DNA of 64,000 bases from Clostridium sp. DL-VIII (GTDB lineage Bacteria > Bacillota > Clostridia > Clostridiales > Clostridiaceae), in assembly GCF_000230835.1 (NCBI RefSeq), contig NZ_CM001240.1:4924779-4988778 (forward strand), read 5' to 3'. Positions within the stretch are counted from its first letter, which is position 1; each line of letters begins with the position of its first letter. This document shows positions 43,333 through 52,533 of this stretch, piece by piece. The position numbers and the translations under genes were made by a program. The notes under the pieces were generated by a model. It saw only the letters and a program-made list of their open reading frames with translations. It had not been told where the DNA came from and searched no databases.

Positions 43333-44526
43333 ATGAATATTAAATTTTCAAAAAGAAGTGATACAATTGAAGCTTCTGAAATAAGGGAGCTATTAAAATT
43401 AATAGGAAACAATAATATTATTTCATTCGGAGGTGGACTTCCTTCAGAGGAAACATTTCCGGTAGAGGAAATGAAGGTTATTTGTAATGAAATACTTTCA
43501 GACCATGGTGGAAAAAGTATGCAATACTCGACCTCTGAAGGATATGATAAGCTTAGGAAAATCATTATTGAAATTATGAGAGAAAGAGGAATCAATACAG
43601 ACATAGATAATATACTGATTATTTCAGGCTCTCAGCAAGGTTTGGATCTAACTGCAAAGGCATTTATTGATGAAGGTGATACTATAATCTGCGAAAGCCC
43701 TACATATCTTTCCGCAATTAATGCCTTTAAACCTTTTTATCCAAAGTTTGAAGAGATCTTTATAGATAATGAAGGTTTAGACCCGGAAGTCTTAGAAGAA
43801 AAACTTAAAAATAGTAAAAATGTTAAGTTTCTCTATACTATACCAGATTTTCAAAATCCAACAGGAGTTACATTAAGTTTTGAACGACGAAAATCAATAA
43901 TTGAGCTGGCAAACAAATATAATATTTTAATAGTTGAAGATAGTCCCTACAGTGAGTTGAATTTTACTGGGCAATATCTTCCTTCATTGAAAAGTCTTGA
44001 TACTGAAGAACGAGTTATCTATCTCAGTACCTTTTCAAAAATCGTTTGTCCAGGCTTCAGAATTGGATGGATTTGTGCTTCCAAAGAAATTATAAAAAAA
44101 TTTGTCTTGTTTAGACAAGGTTCAGATCTTCATACAAATATATTTTCTCAGATGCAGATAACAAAGTTCTTTGAAAAATATGATGTTAAAGCACATATAG
44201 AAAAAAATATAGCAATTTATAAAAATAGGAGGGATGCTATGCTTAATGCAATTAAAGCTGACTTTCCCAAAGAAGTTAAATATACTGAACCTAATGGAGG
44301 CTTTTTTCTCTGGGTTACACTTCCAACTTATATGGACAGCAAGGACTTACTAAAATGTGCATTGAAAAATGGTATAGCTTTTATTTCAGGCGAAGCATTT
44401 TTCCCAAATGGTGGTCATAAAAATACCTTACGCTTGAACTACACAAATATTAATGAAGCGAAAATAAGAGAAGGAATTAAAATATTATCAAATGTTATTA
44501 AAGAAAATATGCTACCAAACAATTAA
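43333..44526 (+). CDS. PLP-dependent class I aminotransferase (2-aminoadipate/aromatic type)
   Basis: 397 residues with PLP lysine in STFSKIVCPGFRIGW (about 236-250), GGGLPSEETFP at the N-terminus and PDFQNPTG before it, matching the LysN/aminoadipate-aromatic transaminase group. Possible starts also at two ATGs 3-4 codons earlier; spacing to AAAGGA favours the one used. Substrate is likely the amino acid handled by the adjacent exporter. Confidence 0.88.
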   Translation: MNIKFSKRSDTIEASEIRELLKLIGNNNIISFGGGLPSEETFPVEEMKVICNEILSDHGGKSMQYSTSEGYDKLRKIIIEIMRERGINTDIDNILIISGSQQGLDLTAKAFIDEGDTIICESPTYLSAINAFKPFYPKFEEIFIDNEGLDPEVLEEKLKNSKNVKFLYTIPDFQNPTGVTLSFERRKSIIELANKYNILIVEDSPYSELNFTGQYLPSLKSLDTEERVIYLSTFSKIVCPGFRIGWICASKEIIKKFVLFRQGSDLHTNIFSQMQITKFFEKYDVKAHIEKNIAIYKNRRDAMLNAIKADFPKEVKYTEPNGGFFLWVTLPTYMDSKDLLKCALKNGIAFISGEAFFPNGGHKNTLRLNYTNINEAKIREGIKILSNVIKENMLPNN

Positions 44527-44881
44527 TATGAAAATAATAAGAATGTAATAAAAAATATATCTTAGATCTCAGCATAAAAACATATCAATATATACCAATG
44601 TAAATCTTAAATTTCCTAACCCTATTATTAGTATTGAAATATTTACCATAAATATCATTCTTGAAAAGAAAGAAGAAAGAGAACCTCATTCATTTTGACT
44701 TTGTTCTCTTTCATTAATTGGAGTCATTGTTAATATATTGTCTTTACATATATTAAGAATTACTATTCCTTCTTCTAAATATATTTTCTTTATTAATCCT
44801 TTTGATTTTTACTTTTTACCTCTTTTTCTGCATCTATCTTACAGGATGCAGTTTATCTATTATTTCATGGATTTATTTATA
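44527..44881. other. Intergenic region with one terminator-like hairpin
   Basis: GAAAGAGAAC and GTTCTCTTTC (about 44674-44711) can pair and probably end the aminotransferase operon. A weaker CTGCATC/GATGCAG stem lies near 44830-44853. No gene seen. Confidence 0.5.
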
Positions 44882-45169
44882 TTAATCCATGGATTCATAG
44901 CATAAAGATGCTGCAGTCTTAAGAACACTGAGAATATGTTTTTGTACTTCAAGATGAACCGGGTGGACCTGATAGTTATTCAAATCTTCCATCGAATCAA
45001 ACTTAGTAATGAGCAAAATATCATATTCTCCTTCATGTATAGCAACTTCTACTTTTATATCACGTAGAATTTCAATCTTACCTTTCATACTTAACAAAAT
45101 ATTTCTTGCCTTTTGGATATTTTCATTGCTTCTTTCCTCAAGCCTAAGCATTACATTATTCGTAATCAT
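44882..45169 (-). CDS. Dabb-family (stress-response A/B-barrel) protein
   Basis: 95 residues with the dimeric alpha/beta-barrel pattern (GKIEILRDIKVEVAIHEGEYD, then LLITKFDSMEDLNNYQVHPVH). Function usually unknown; some members are enzymes or stress-induced. Downstream of a flavoprotein gene on the same strand, 40 bases away. Confidence 0.85.
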   Translation of the reverse strand: MITNNVMLRLEERSNENIQKARNILLSMKGKIEILRDIKVEVAIHEGEYDILLITKFDSMEDLNNYQVHPVHLEVQKHILSVLKTAASLCYESMD

Positions 45170-45209
45170 TTTACAATCACCCCTTTATATTTAAATATAT
45201 TTATTATGA

Positions 45210-45887
45210 TTAATTAGAAATAGTACTTTGTTTTGCAAGCTTAATGCCTAGCTCAAAAGCTTTATCACAATCTGTTATAAACTCTTCCTTTCGTTTCTCA
45301 GTATCTTCTACAGTACCATTTGGGTTAATTAGTGTCGAAAAATACTTTGAATACTCTGTTTCTAGTGGATAATTATAAATCCTAGTAACGCTCAGTGATT
45401 CAGCTGCTCCCATCCCCCATTGTGTCTGCAATTCAATGCTTTTAAAATGATCCTTGTAACTATAACCAAGTACATCGTCTGTTATATTCTCTACATTCAT
45501 AGTATAAATATAACCAGTCGGTATAATTTTTTTGGGAGAACCAGAGCCTTCAAACCCCATACGAGGCCATATTAATCTTTCCATAAAAGATCTTGCTTCG
45601 CCTGTAAGAGAACTAAAATATATAGGAGAGCCAATGATAACAGCATCTGCATCAATAACTTTTTTAAGAATTGGAGTCAGCTCATCTTTTATAGCGCACA
45701 TACCATAACTTTTTCCATCTTTATTTTTGCACGCTAAGCACCCCTTACAACCTTTATAATTAAAATCATAAAGATTTATTAGTTCGGTTTCTGCTCCTTG
45801 TGAAACTGCCCCTTTAATTGCTTCATTCAATAGAATTGAAGTTGTCCCATTCTTTCTTGGACTACCATTTATTACTATAACTTTCAT
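45210..45887 (-). CDS. Flavodoxin-fold NAD(P)H oxidoreductase (Fe-S flavoprotein type)
   Basis: 225 residues, FMN-binding GSPRKNGTTSIL at the N-terminus, a Cys-rich insert (CKGCLACKNKDGKSYGMC) typical of multimeric iron-sulfur flavoproteins, and SPIYFSSLTGEA. The start with GGAGG upstream is used. Divergent from an HxlR regulator, a common pair in which the regulator senses redox or electrophile stress. Confidence 0.85.
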   Translation of the reverse strand: MKVIVINGSPRKNGTTSILLNEAIKGAVSQGAETELINLYDFNYKGCKGCLACKNKDGKSYGMCAIKDELTPILKKVIDADAVIIGSPIYFSSLTGEARSFMERLIWPRMGFEGSGSPKKIIPTGYIYTMNVENITDDVLGYSYKDHFKSIELQTQWGMGAAESLSVTRIYNYPLETEYSKYFSTLINPNGTVEDTEKRKEEFITDCDKAFELGIKLAKQSTISN

Positions 45888-46016
45888 ATAAGCCTCCATT
45901 TTTTATTTTTTAGCGATTGCAATCTCTATTTGTATTGTATATGATTATTTTATAAAAATGAAGTATGCACATTATTGTTATATACTAAACAATAAGTAAG
46001 TAAGGAGGAAAATATT

Positions 46017-46343
46017 ATGGAAAATGAACACGAACTTAAGTTTAGAGAAGACTGCCCTATGATTTATACTTTGTCAATCGTAAGCGGAAAATGTAAATGG
46101 ATAATATTGTTTTTGCTATCTAAGTATGGAATGCTACGTTATGGCGAATTAAAAAATAAAGTACAAGTTATAGCTCATAGGACTTTAAGCCAACAACTTA
46201 AAGAACTAGAGGATAGCGACATTATTCATAGAGAACAATATAATCAAATTCCACCAAAAGTCGAATATAGTTTAACTGATAAAGGAAAAACACTCATTCC
46301 AATAATGAAGCTTATGTCTCAGTGGGGTCAAGAAAACGGCTAA
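46017..46343 (+). CDS. HxlR-family regulator
   Basis: 108-residue winged-helix protein with CPMIYTLSIVSGKCKW (a Cys near the N-terminus as in redox-sensing HxlR/YodB types), the HTH around LRYGELKNKV...LSQQLKELE and wing PPKVEYSLTDKGK. AAGGAGG precedes the ATG. Probably represses the divergent flavoprotein gene. Confidence 0.9.
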   Translation: MENEHELKFREDCPMIYTLSIVSGKCKWIILFLLSKYGMLRYGELKNKVQVIAHRTLSQQLKELEDSDIIHREQYNQIPPKVEYSLTDKGKTLIPIMKLMSQWGQENG

Positions 46344-46349
46344 AGTTTG

Positions 46350-46667
46350 TTACATAAGATAAATTGTGGCTTTAACAAATAAAAATAAAAAAATCTCACT
46401 TAATAAATTTGCTATGGTAACTAAAATAAATGCTTTTACAGGATTAAATAACATTCCGGCACTGATAATGAATGCAGTACAAGGAATAAGTGTAAAAATC
46501 CTAAATGAAGCAATTATTAAAAATGACAATGTACTATAATTTGGATATGCTTGCAAAAATCCAGTTATTTTTCCTGCCCCATCAATATACAATTGATATT
46601 TAAAAAATACAACTAGGATTGCTATCCAAAACAAAAAAGCAAAGCCTTTAAATAACTTATTCATCAT
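46350..46667 (-). pseudogene. Truncated TVP38/TMEM64 (VTT-domain) membrane protein
   Basis: 105 codons covering the first helices and the RIFTLIPCTAFIISAGMLFNP signature of the VTT domain; normal members have ~200-230 residues. The frame ends abruptly at TIYLM six bases from the HxlR stop, so the 3' half was lost in a deletion. Confidence 0.7.
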
Positions 46668-46772
46668 TAATACCTTTATTCTTGCAGTAATTTTTATATT
46701 TAAAATTATAAATTTCCTACTTTTCTAACTATAAGATTCATTGTATATCGGATTTATTAAATAAAGGACTAG

Positions 46773-46804
46773 AAAAATCTTAAGAATTCTTAAGATTTTT
46801 TTTA
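46773..46804 (-). terminator. Palindromic terminator after the kinase fragment
   Basis: A 28-base perfect palindrome centred on GAATTC (46773-46800) with A/T runs on both sides; as RNA an 11-bp stem with U5. Confidence 0.6.
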
Positions 46805-46811
46805 GATAAAT

Positions 46812-47676
46812 TTATCTCGTACTTTTAGGTAATTCGATATTAAAATTAATTTTATTTCCGCTACATTCAGCCCAAATTCTTCCTCTATGAAGTTGAATAA
46901 TTTTCTTTGAAATAGGAAGACCAAGGCCAGATCCTTCTACTTCAACATTTCTAGACTTATCAATTCTATACATTTCATCAAATATCTTCACCAAATCATC
47001 TTTACTAATATTATGACCTTCATTAATAAAAGAAAGTTTAATATTCTTATCTTCTTCCCACATTATAATTTTAAATGTTGAGTCTTTATAACTATACTTT
47101 TCAGCATTTTTCACTAAGTTTTCAATAACTCTAATAAATTTTTGCATATCGATCTCACACATCAATTCATTTTTAGTACATTCAATTTCAACCTTTATAT
47201 TCTTTTCATCTAAAAATAAAACATGCTCCCCCACTATCTGATTTATTAGAACAGCTACATTAAATGGAATTTTATTTAGTTTCACATAATTATTTGAAAG
47301 CTTAGTATATTCAAAAAGTTCTTCAATTAATTTCTTTAAATTTCCACTTTTTTCATAAGCTACTTTTAAAAACTCTTGCTGTTTTTCTGTAAAACTTTCT
47401 TTATCTTCATTAAGAAGTTCCAAATATCCAATAATAGATGTTAATGGCGTTTTTAAGTCATGTGAAACAGCAACTATCAACTCGTTTTTAGCTTCTTCCT
47501 GCTTTTTTTCTTTTTCATAATTTTCTTTAAGTCTCTCAGACATTGTATTTATATCTTCAGCTAACTGAGAAATCTCGTCATTGCCCTTTATCTCTATAGG
47601 ATTTAAATAGTGCTGTGTCTTTATATTAGTAATACTTTTACTAATATTCTTTAGATATTTAATTCTTCCATAGAAG
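46812..47676 (-). pseudogene. 5'-truncated sensor histidine kinase (HAMP-HisKA-HATPase)
   Basis: The frame contains a HAMP-like segment (FYGRIKYLKNISKSITNIKT), HisKA (VAVSHDLKTPLTSIIGYLE with the phospho-His) and HATPase boxes (ENLVKNAEKYS; GSGLGLPISKKI). The sensor domain and membrane helices of a VanS/PhoR-like kinase are missing and the frame has no proper start; an internal ATG (MSERLKEN) could start at 47543 but has no site. It is fused upstream to a response-regulator fragment. Confidence 0.75.
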
Positions 47677-47962
47677 CTTCTAAAATGTTATATCCCTCAT
47701 TTTCAAGATAAACTTTAATTAAATTCCGAATACTCTTATCGGCATTAACCCATAGAGAATCTATATATAAGTAATTCCAACAATACATTTTGCTATTTAT
47801 CCCTGCAATGATTTTATCTTCATTATTTTTAATAACTCTATTTATCCATATGAAAGGCTGTTCCTGAATTTGTGGAACTATAGATAAATTTTAATTTACT
47901 AAGTTCTCTATAATTAATTTTGCGTCAGTATCATTACTTTCTTTTATAAAATAATCATTCAT
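47651..47962 (-). pseudogene. Fused fragments: GNAT acetyltransferase start plus response-regulator piece
   Basis: After GGAG and ATG the frame gives 23 codons (MNDYFIKESNDTDAKLII...) and stops; a shifted frame continues PQIQEQPFIWINRVIKNNED, then KIIAGINSKMYCWNYLYIDS and LWVNADK, the first half of a GNAT acetyltransferase. It then turns into SIRNLIKVYLENEGYNILEA, the alpha-1/beta-2 segment of a VanR-like receiver, and stops. Three genes have been collapsed by at least two deletions. Confidence 0.7.
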
Positions 47963-48147
47963 AATTATATCTCCTAAACCATATTATACCTATTAATTAT
48001 ACGGATTCATTGCCATATACAATAGAACCACTAGGTTTATTTTTTACTTATTCTGTGGTTTAAAATACATCATTAATTTATTCATATATAAATATTGCCT
48101 ATATCCAAATTTTTATATTCACAAGATTTATCATTAGCTTTTTTCTA

Positions 48148-48197
48148 GAAACAAAATAAGAAGGCAAACCTCCTCCATCATCTGAACTTGGTTCGCC
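48148..48197 (-). terminator. Probable terminator of proS
   Basis: Minus-strand GGCGAACC (48190-48197) pairs with GGTTTGCC (48163-48170) around a 19-base loop and is followed by a T-rich stretch. The remaining gap to 47963 shows no gene I can support. Confidence 0.5.
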
Positions 48198-48260
48198 CCA
48201 GTAACTTGAGTATATTATTAATATCAGTAGCAGGTAATATAGCAACAATAATATAAAATC

Positions 48261-49703
48261 TTAATATGCTTTACCCCAATAAACCATTTTTTCTGCTTTT
48301 TTGCCACAACATACACATTTAGTATCAATCTCTTCTTGTTCAAATGGAATACATCTAGAAGTTAATCCTACTACCTCCTTAATCTTTTCTTCGCATTCTC
48401 TTTCCCCACACCACATAGCTTTAGTGAAACCTGATTTATTTTCAGCATTATCTTTAAGTTCTTCCATTGTTTTAGCAACATAGGTCCGTTCTTCCCTATT
48501 CTTTAATGCCTTTTCATATAAGTTCTTGTGAATCTCATCTAGTATAACTAAAATTCTATCCTTCAAATCATTTAAATTAACTACTTCTTTTTCTCTAGTA
48601 TCTCTTCTAACTAAAACCGCTTGATTGTTTTCTATATCCTTTGGTCCAATTTCAATTCTAACTGGTATCCCCTTCATTTCATATTCATTGAACTTCCATC
48701 CTGGCATCTTATCTGAATCATCTAACTTAATTCTTACAACACTAGAAAGCATATTTTTTAGTTCATTAGCCTTGTCGAGAACTCCATCTTTATGTTGCGC
48801 AATTGGAACAATGACCGCTTGAATTGGTGCTACCTTTGGTGGTAATACTAACCCACTGTCATCTCCATGAACCATTATAATAGCTCCAATTAATCTAGTT
48901 GTAACTCCCCATGAAGTTTGATGCACATATTGCAACTTAGAATTTTTATCTGAATATTTTATATTAAATGCTCTAGCAAATCCATCTCCAAAGTCATGAG
49001 ATGTTCCACTTTGAAGTGCCTTTCCATCATGCATCAAGCTTTCAATTGTATATGTTGCCTTAGCTCCTGCAAACTTTTCTTTTTCAGTTTTTTGTCCTTT
49101 TAGAACTGGAATTGCCAAATATTCTTCTAGCATATTAGCATAAACATTTAACATATCTATAGTTTCTTTTTCTGCTTCTTCTGCTGTTGCATGAGCAGTA
49201 TGTCCTTCTTGCCATAAAAATTCAGAGGTTCTTAAAAATGGTCTAGTTGTTTTTTCCCATCTTACAACAGAACACCATTGATTATATTTCTTAGGCAAAT
49301 CATTATAACTTTGAATAATCTTAGCATAATGCTCACAAAATAGAGTTTCTGAAGTTGGTCTCACTATTAATCTTTCAGCAAGATCTTCTCCTCCTGCTCT
49401 AGTAACATAAGCAACCTCTGGTGAAAATCCTTCTACATGATCCTTTTCTCTTTGCAATAATGATTCTGGTATGAACATTGGCATATATACATTTTCATGC
49501 CCTGTTTCCTTAATCCTATTATCTAAGTACTTTTGAATGTTTTCCCAAATTGCATATCCATAAGGTCTTATAATCATGCAACCTTTAACTGTTGAATAAT
49601 CAATAAGCTCTGCTTTCTTTACAATATCTGTATACCACTGTGCAAAATCTTCATCTATAGCTGTTATAGCTTCAACAAATTTTTTATTATTATTTTTACC
49701 CAT
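48261..49703 (-). CDS. proS: Prolyl-tRNA synthetase, archaeal/eukaryotic-like type
   Basis: 480 residues, class II synthetase without the bacterial editing insertion: motif 2 ([15 protein letters not shown]), HFGDG-like motif region ([14 protein letters not shown]), and a C-terminal zinc-binding-like domain ([17 protein letters not shown]) ending in the conserved tyrosine of YWGKAY. This form occurs in clostridia and some other bacteria. It is preceded by a T-box leader. Confidence 0.95.
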   Translation of the reverse strand: MGKNNNKKFVEAITAIDEDFAQWYTDIVKKAELIDYSTVKGCMIIRPYGYAIWENIQKYLDNRIKETGHENVYMPMFIPESLLQREKDHVEGFSPEVAYVTRAGGEDLAERLIVRPTSETLFCEHYAKIIQSYNDLPKKYNQWCSVVRWEKTTRPFLRTSEFLWQEGHTAHATAEEAEKETIDMLNVYANMLEEYLAIPVLKGQKTEKEKFAGAKATYTIESLMHDGKALQSGTSHDFGDGFARAFNIKYSDKNSKLQYVHQTSWGVTTRLIGAIIMVHGDDSGLVLPPKVAPIQAVIVPIAQHKDGVLDKANELKNMLSSVVRIKLDDSDKMPGWKFNEYEMKGIPVRIEIGPKDIENNQAVLVRRDTREKEVVNLNDLKDRILVILDEIHKNLYEKALKNREERTYVAKTMEELKDNAENKSGFTKAMWCGERECEEKIKEVVGLTSRCIPFEQEEIDTKCVCCGKKAEKMVYWGKAY

Positions 49704-49742
49704 AATTTTCTTCCTTTCTGTCTATTAATTTTTAAATACAAA

Positions 49743-49986
49743 AAACACCAAGAAAAATCCAAAAGGGACCCTTCTTGGCGTTACCACCCTAATTATTATA
49801 AAATTGCGCGCAATAATCTTATAATCTCTCTTTATCTATAACGGAAATACCCGCTGTAGCCTACTATTATTTCGGTACAGAACTCCAAGGCTGGTTCAGT
49901 ATATAATTTCTAGGAACTTTCACCAAGCATTCCCTCTCTAAATGAAATCACTATACTTACTATTCCTCTTCACAGCAATAATATTT
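49743..49986 (-). promoter_or_regulatory. T-box riboswitch of proS
   Basis: The leader ends with the T-box sequence AGGGTGGTAACG (49779-49790) followed by a terminator with stem ACGCCAAGAA/TTCTTGGTGT (about 49745-49784) and a U6 tract. A long Stem I lies upstream, with GAACCAGCCTTGGAG on its 3' side containing CCA/CCT, both proline codons, as the plausible specifier. Uncharged tRNA-Pro is expected to favour the antiterminator and raise ProS synthesis. Confidence 0.9.
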
Positions 49987-49992
49987 CTCTCA

Positions 49993-50021
49993 ATTTTACC
50001 TTAATAACCAGTTTGCGTCAA
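49993..50021 (-). promoter_or_regulatory. Promoter of the proS T-box leader
   Basis: TTGACG (50016-50021), 17-base spacer, TAAAAT (49993-49998) on the minus strand. Confidence 0.65.
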
Positions 50022-50158
50022 GCACTATATTTCCTTCAAGTTTACATAATATCCTTCATTTATTATATGGTTCACCGTAACAGTTATAACGTAGACTTTT
50101 TAAAATCTAAATGCTGAAACAACAAATTATCACCAACTGGAAAAGCATACAATACATC

Positions 50159-51136
50159 TTATATACCACTTTGAAATTCACCATTTTCAAAACTTTTTCG
50201 CAAAGCTCTTATATCTTTAAGTGGCGGCTGTCCGAATAACCGCTTATATTCCCTGGTAAATTGAGATGAGCTTTCATAACCAACTTCCATGGCAGCAGTA
50301 GTAACATCAATAGAATCACTAAGCATCAGTCGTCTTGCTTCATGAAGTCGCAGCTCTTTCTGATATTGTAACGGACCAATGGCAGTTACAGCTTTAAACT
50401 TATGGTGCAGTCCTGAGACACTCATATTATTTGATTTTGCTAGCTCTTCCACAGTAAAAGAACGCGTATAATTTTCTTTAATCCATTCTATAGCTTTACC
50501 AATTCCAACTATTTCCTGGTCAACAAGTACCTGTTGGAAAAATAGGTATCCATACTCTCCAGTTAATAGATGATAAATCATTTCACGCTTAATAAGTTCG
50601 GATAAAAAGTACGCATCTTTAGGTCTATCAGTTAGCTTCAAAAGTCTTATAAATAAATCTAGCAGTTCCTCATCTGACCTTCCTACAAATGCTCCTAAAT
50701 ATAGATTCTTATTCTTTATATTAAACTCAATATGAGCATCCATCACTACAGAAGCAATTTCACTTCTAGTAAAGCCGATTCGCAGACTAATACTTGGCAA
50801 CTCTTTTGAAACTCCTTTTACTTGTACAGATACAGGCATATCAATTATAGAAGCTACGAAATCACCAGGATTAAAATGAATAATTTCGTTTCCTAAATGA
50901 ACTTCCTTTCTTCCTTGAAGAATGATACCAAATGCAGGATTCATAACTCCCGGTGTTGGAGGAATTTCTTGACTGTGCCTTTCGATTGAAAAAAACGGAA
51001 TTATTGTACTCCTGCTTCCATCCATTTTCGTAATCTTCTCTGTCATTTCAATCATAGTATCTAATGCCTTCTTTTTAATAAAGTTGCTCTCTTCGAATAA
51101 TACTTCTTTTTTCAAATTTTCTCTTTTATCTAACAT
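50159..51136 (-). CDS. AraC-family regulator (AraC_N type)
   Basis: 325 residues: an N-terminal AraC_N/cupin-like effector domain (FGIILQGRKEVHLGNEIIHF...) and a C-terminal HTH_18 (about 215-312; SFTVEELAKSNNMSVSGLHH; EVGYESSSQFTREYKRLFG). Divergent from an SDR gene across a 276-base region, the usual layout for these oxidoreductase regulators. Confidence 0.88.
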   Translation of the reverse strand: MLDKRENLKKEVLFEESNFIKKKALDTMIEMTEKITKMDGSRSTIIPFFSIERHSQEIPPTPGVMNPAFGIILQGRKEVHLGNEIIHFNPGDFVASIIDMPVSVQVKGVSKELPSISLRIGFTRSEIASVVMDAHIEFNIKNKNLYLGAFVGRSDEELLDLFIRLLKLTDRPKDAYFLSELIKREMIYHLLTGEYGYLFFQQVLVDQEIVGIGKAIEWIKENYTRSFTVEELAKSNNMSVSGLHHKFKAVTAIGPLQYQKELRLHEARRLMLSDSIDVTTAAMEVGYESSSQFTREYKRLFGQPPLKDIRALRKSFENGEFQSGI

Positions 51137-51412
51137 TTATTTATCACCTAGCCTTTATTTGTATATCACCTGTTAATAACTCCATATCTAGCTTCATTTC
51201 TCTACTCAATGATAATATTTATTAAAACTATAGTAGATATTGCTTAAAAAATCAATTTATTTTTTCCTCAATTCATTGTATTAATACTTTGCAGAATTAG
51301 GCAAATTTTAAGCATTATCGTTATATATTTTTTTTATCCCCCATGTGATAATATAGTTAGTTAAACTTAATGTCTAAATTATTTAATTCTAGGAAGAAAG
51401 AGGTATAGAGAA

Positions 51413-52255
51413 ATGGAACAAAGAACTTGGTTTATAACAGGAATTAACAGCGGTTTCGGACGACATATGACTGAACAACTCCTTGAAAGAGGAGATAAAG
51501 TTGCTGGTACTGTCCGAAACATGAATTCGGTGGATGATCTTAAGGAAAGATATGGGGATCTTCTCTGGGTGGCTCATCTTGACGTTACCGACACCGCAAC
51601 AATTTATGAGGTTGTTGACCAAGTCTTCAACGAACTTGGGAAAATTGATATTATTGTCAGCAACGCTGGATATGGACTTTTTGGTGCAGCAGAAGAATTA
51701 ACTATTGACCAAATTACTCATCAGATTGACACCAATCTTTTAGGCTCCATCCATTTGATACGAGCTTCCCTGCCTCATCTACGTGCTCAAGGAGGAGGAC
51801 ATATTATACAGTTTTCGTCAGTTGCTGGCCAAACTGCATACCCTGGAGGATCACTCTATCATGCAACTAAATGGGGAATTGAGGGCTTCTGCGAAGCTAT
51901 TAGTCAAGAAGTAGCTCCTTTTAACATAAGTCTAACTATCGTTGAGCCGGGCGGAGCACGTACGAACTTTAAAAATCATAGTGCCCAATTAGGTCAAGAG
52001 TTAGAGGCTTACTCAATTACTCCAGTATATTACGTAAGACGCATGCTTGAAAATACCTCAACTGATCCAATTGGAGATCCAGCAAAAATGGTAAAAATCA
52101 TCATTGGCAGTATGGATAAGCAACTAATTCCAAAAAGAATCACTCTTGGCAGCGACTCCTACAATTCAATACATCAAGCACTCTTGAGTCGCCTTGAAGA
52201 ACTTGAAGCACAAAAAGAACTTGCCTTTTCTACTGATTTTCCTGATAATAAATAA
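51413..52255 (+). CDS. Short-chain dehydrogenase/reductase
   Basis: 280 residues, classical SDR: TGINSGFGR (8-16), NAG (84-86), Ser in FSSVAG and the catalytic YHATK (about 152-156). Substrate unknown; this subgroup (with AraC regulator) is widespread. GC is somewhat higher than neighbours. AAAGAGG lies before the ATG. A strong hairpin at 52342-52384 (AATCTGCTATCAA paired) terminates it. Confidence 0.88.
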   Translation: MEQRTWFITGINSGFGRHMTEQLLERGDKVAGTVRNMNSVDDLKERYGDLLWVAHLDVTDTATIYEVVDQVFNELGKIDIIVSNAGYGLFGAAEELTIDQITHQIDTNLLGSIHLIRASLPHLRAQGGGHIIQFSSVAGQTAYPGGSLYHATKWGIEGFCEAISQEVAPFNISLTIVEPGGARTNFKNHSAQLGQELEAYSITPVYYVRRMLENTSTDPIGDPAKMVKIIIGSMDKQLIPKRITLGSDSYNSIHQALLSRLEELEAQKELAFSTDFPDNK

Positions 52256-52341
52256 AAAGTAGAAGGTGGAATATGCATTTAAAGTGTCGAATTTATTAGA
52301 TACAAAATTAATCATATATTTTTGAAAGCTTAGTAGAAACA

Positions 52342-52384
52342 AATAATCTGCTATCAATTCGTTTAGTTGATAGCAGATTATTTC
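52342..52384 (+). terminator. Terminator after the SDR gene
   Basis: AATAATCTGCTATCAA pairs with TTGATAGCAGATTATT, 16 bp perfect, then TTCAT. Confidence 0.7.
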
Positions 52385-52533
52385 ATAAATTGAGTAAATA
52401 TTAACTCTAATCCCTTAACGCGAATATTCTTATTTCTGCGTAAAAGTTAGTCTAACATAAATAAAAATCCTCTCAAATCATTGAACAATACAATCATACA
52501 ATACTTTAAAAAAGTCCTACGTTATTTATGGTA

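Noticed and set aside
48090..48260. 54-codon frame after proS (hydrophobic stretch followed by YWGEPSSDDGGGLPSYF)
   Set aside because: No ATG/GTG start or ribosome binding site, and the GC-rich part is explained by the proS terminator stem GGCGAACC/GGTTTGCC.
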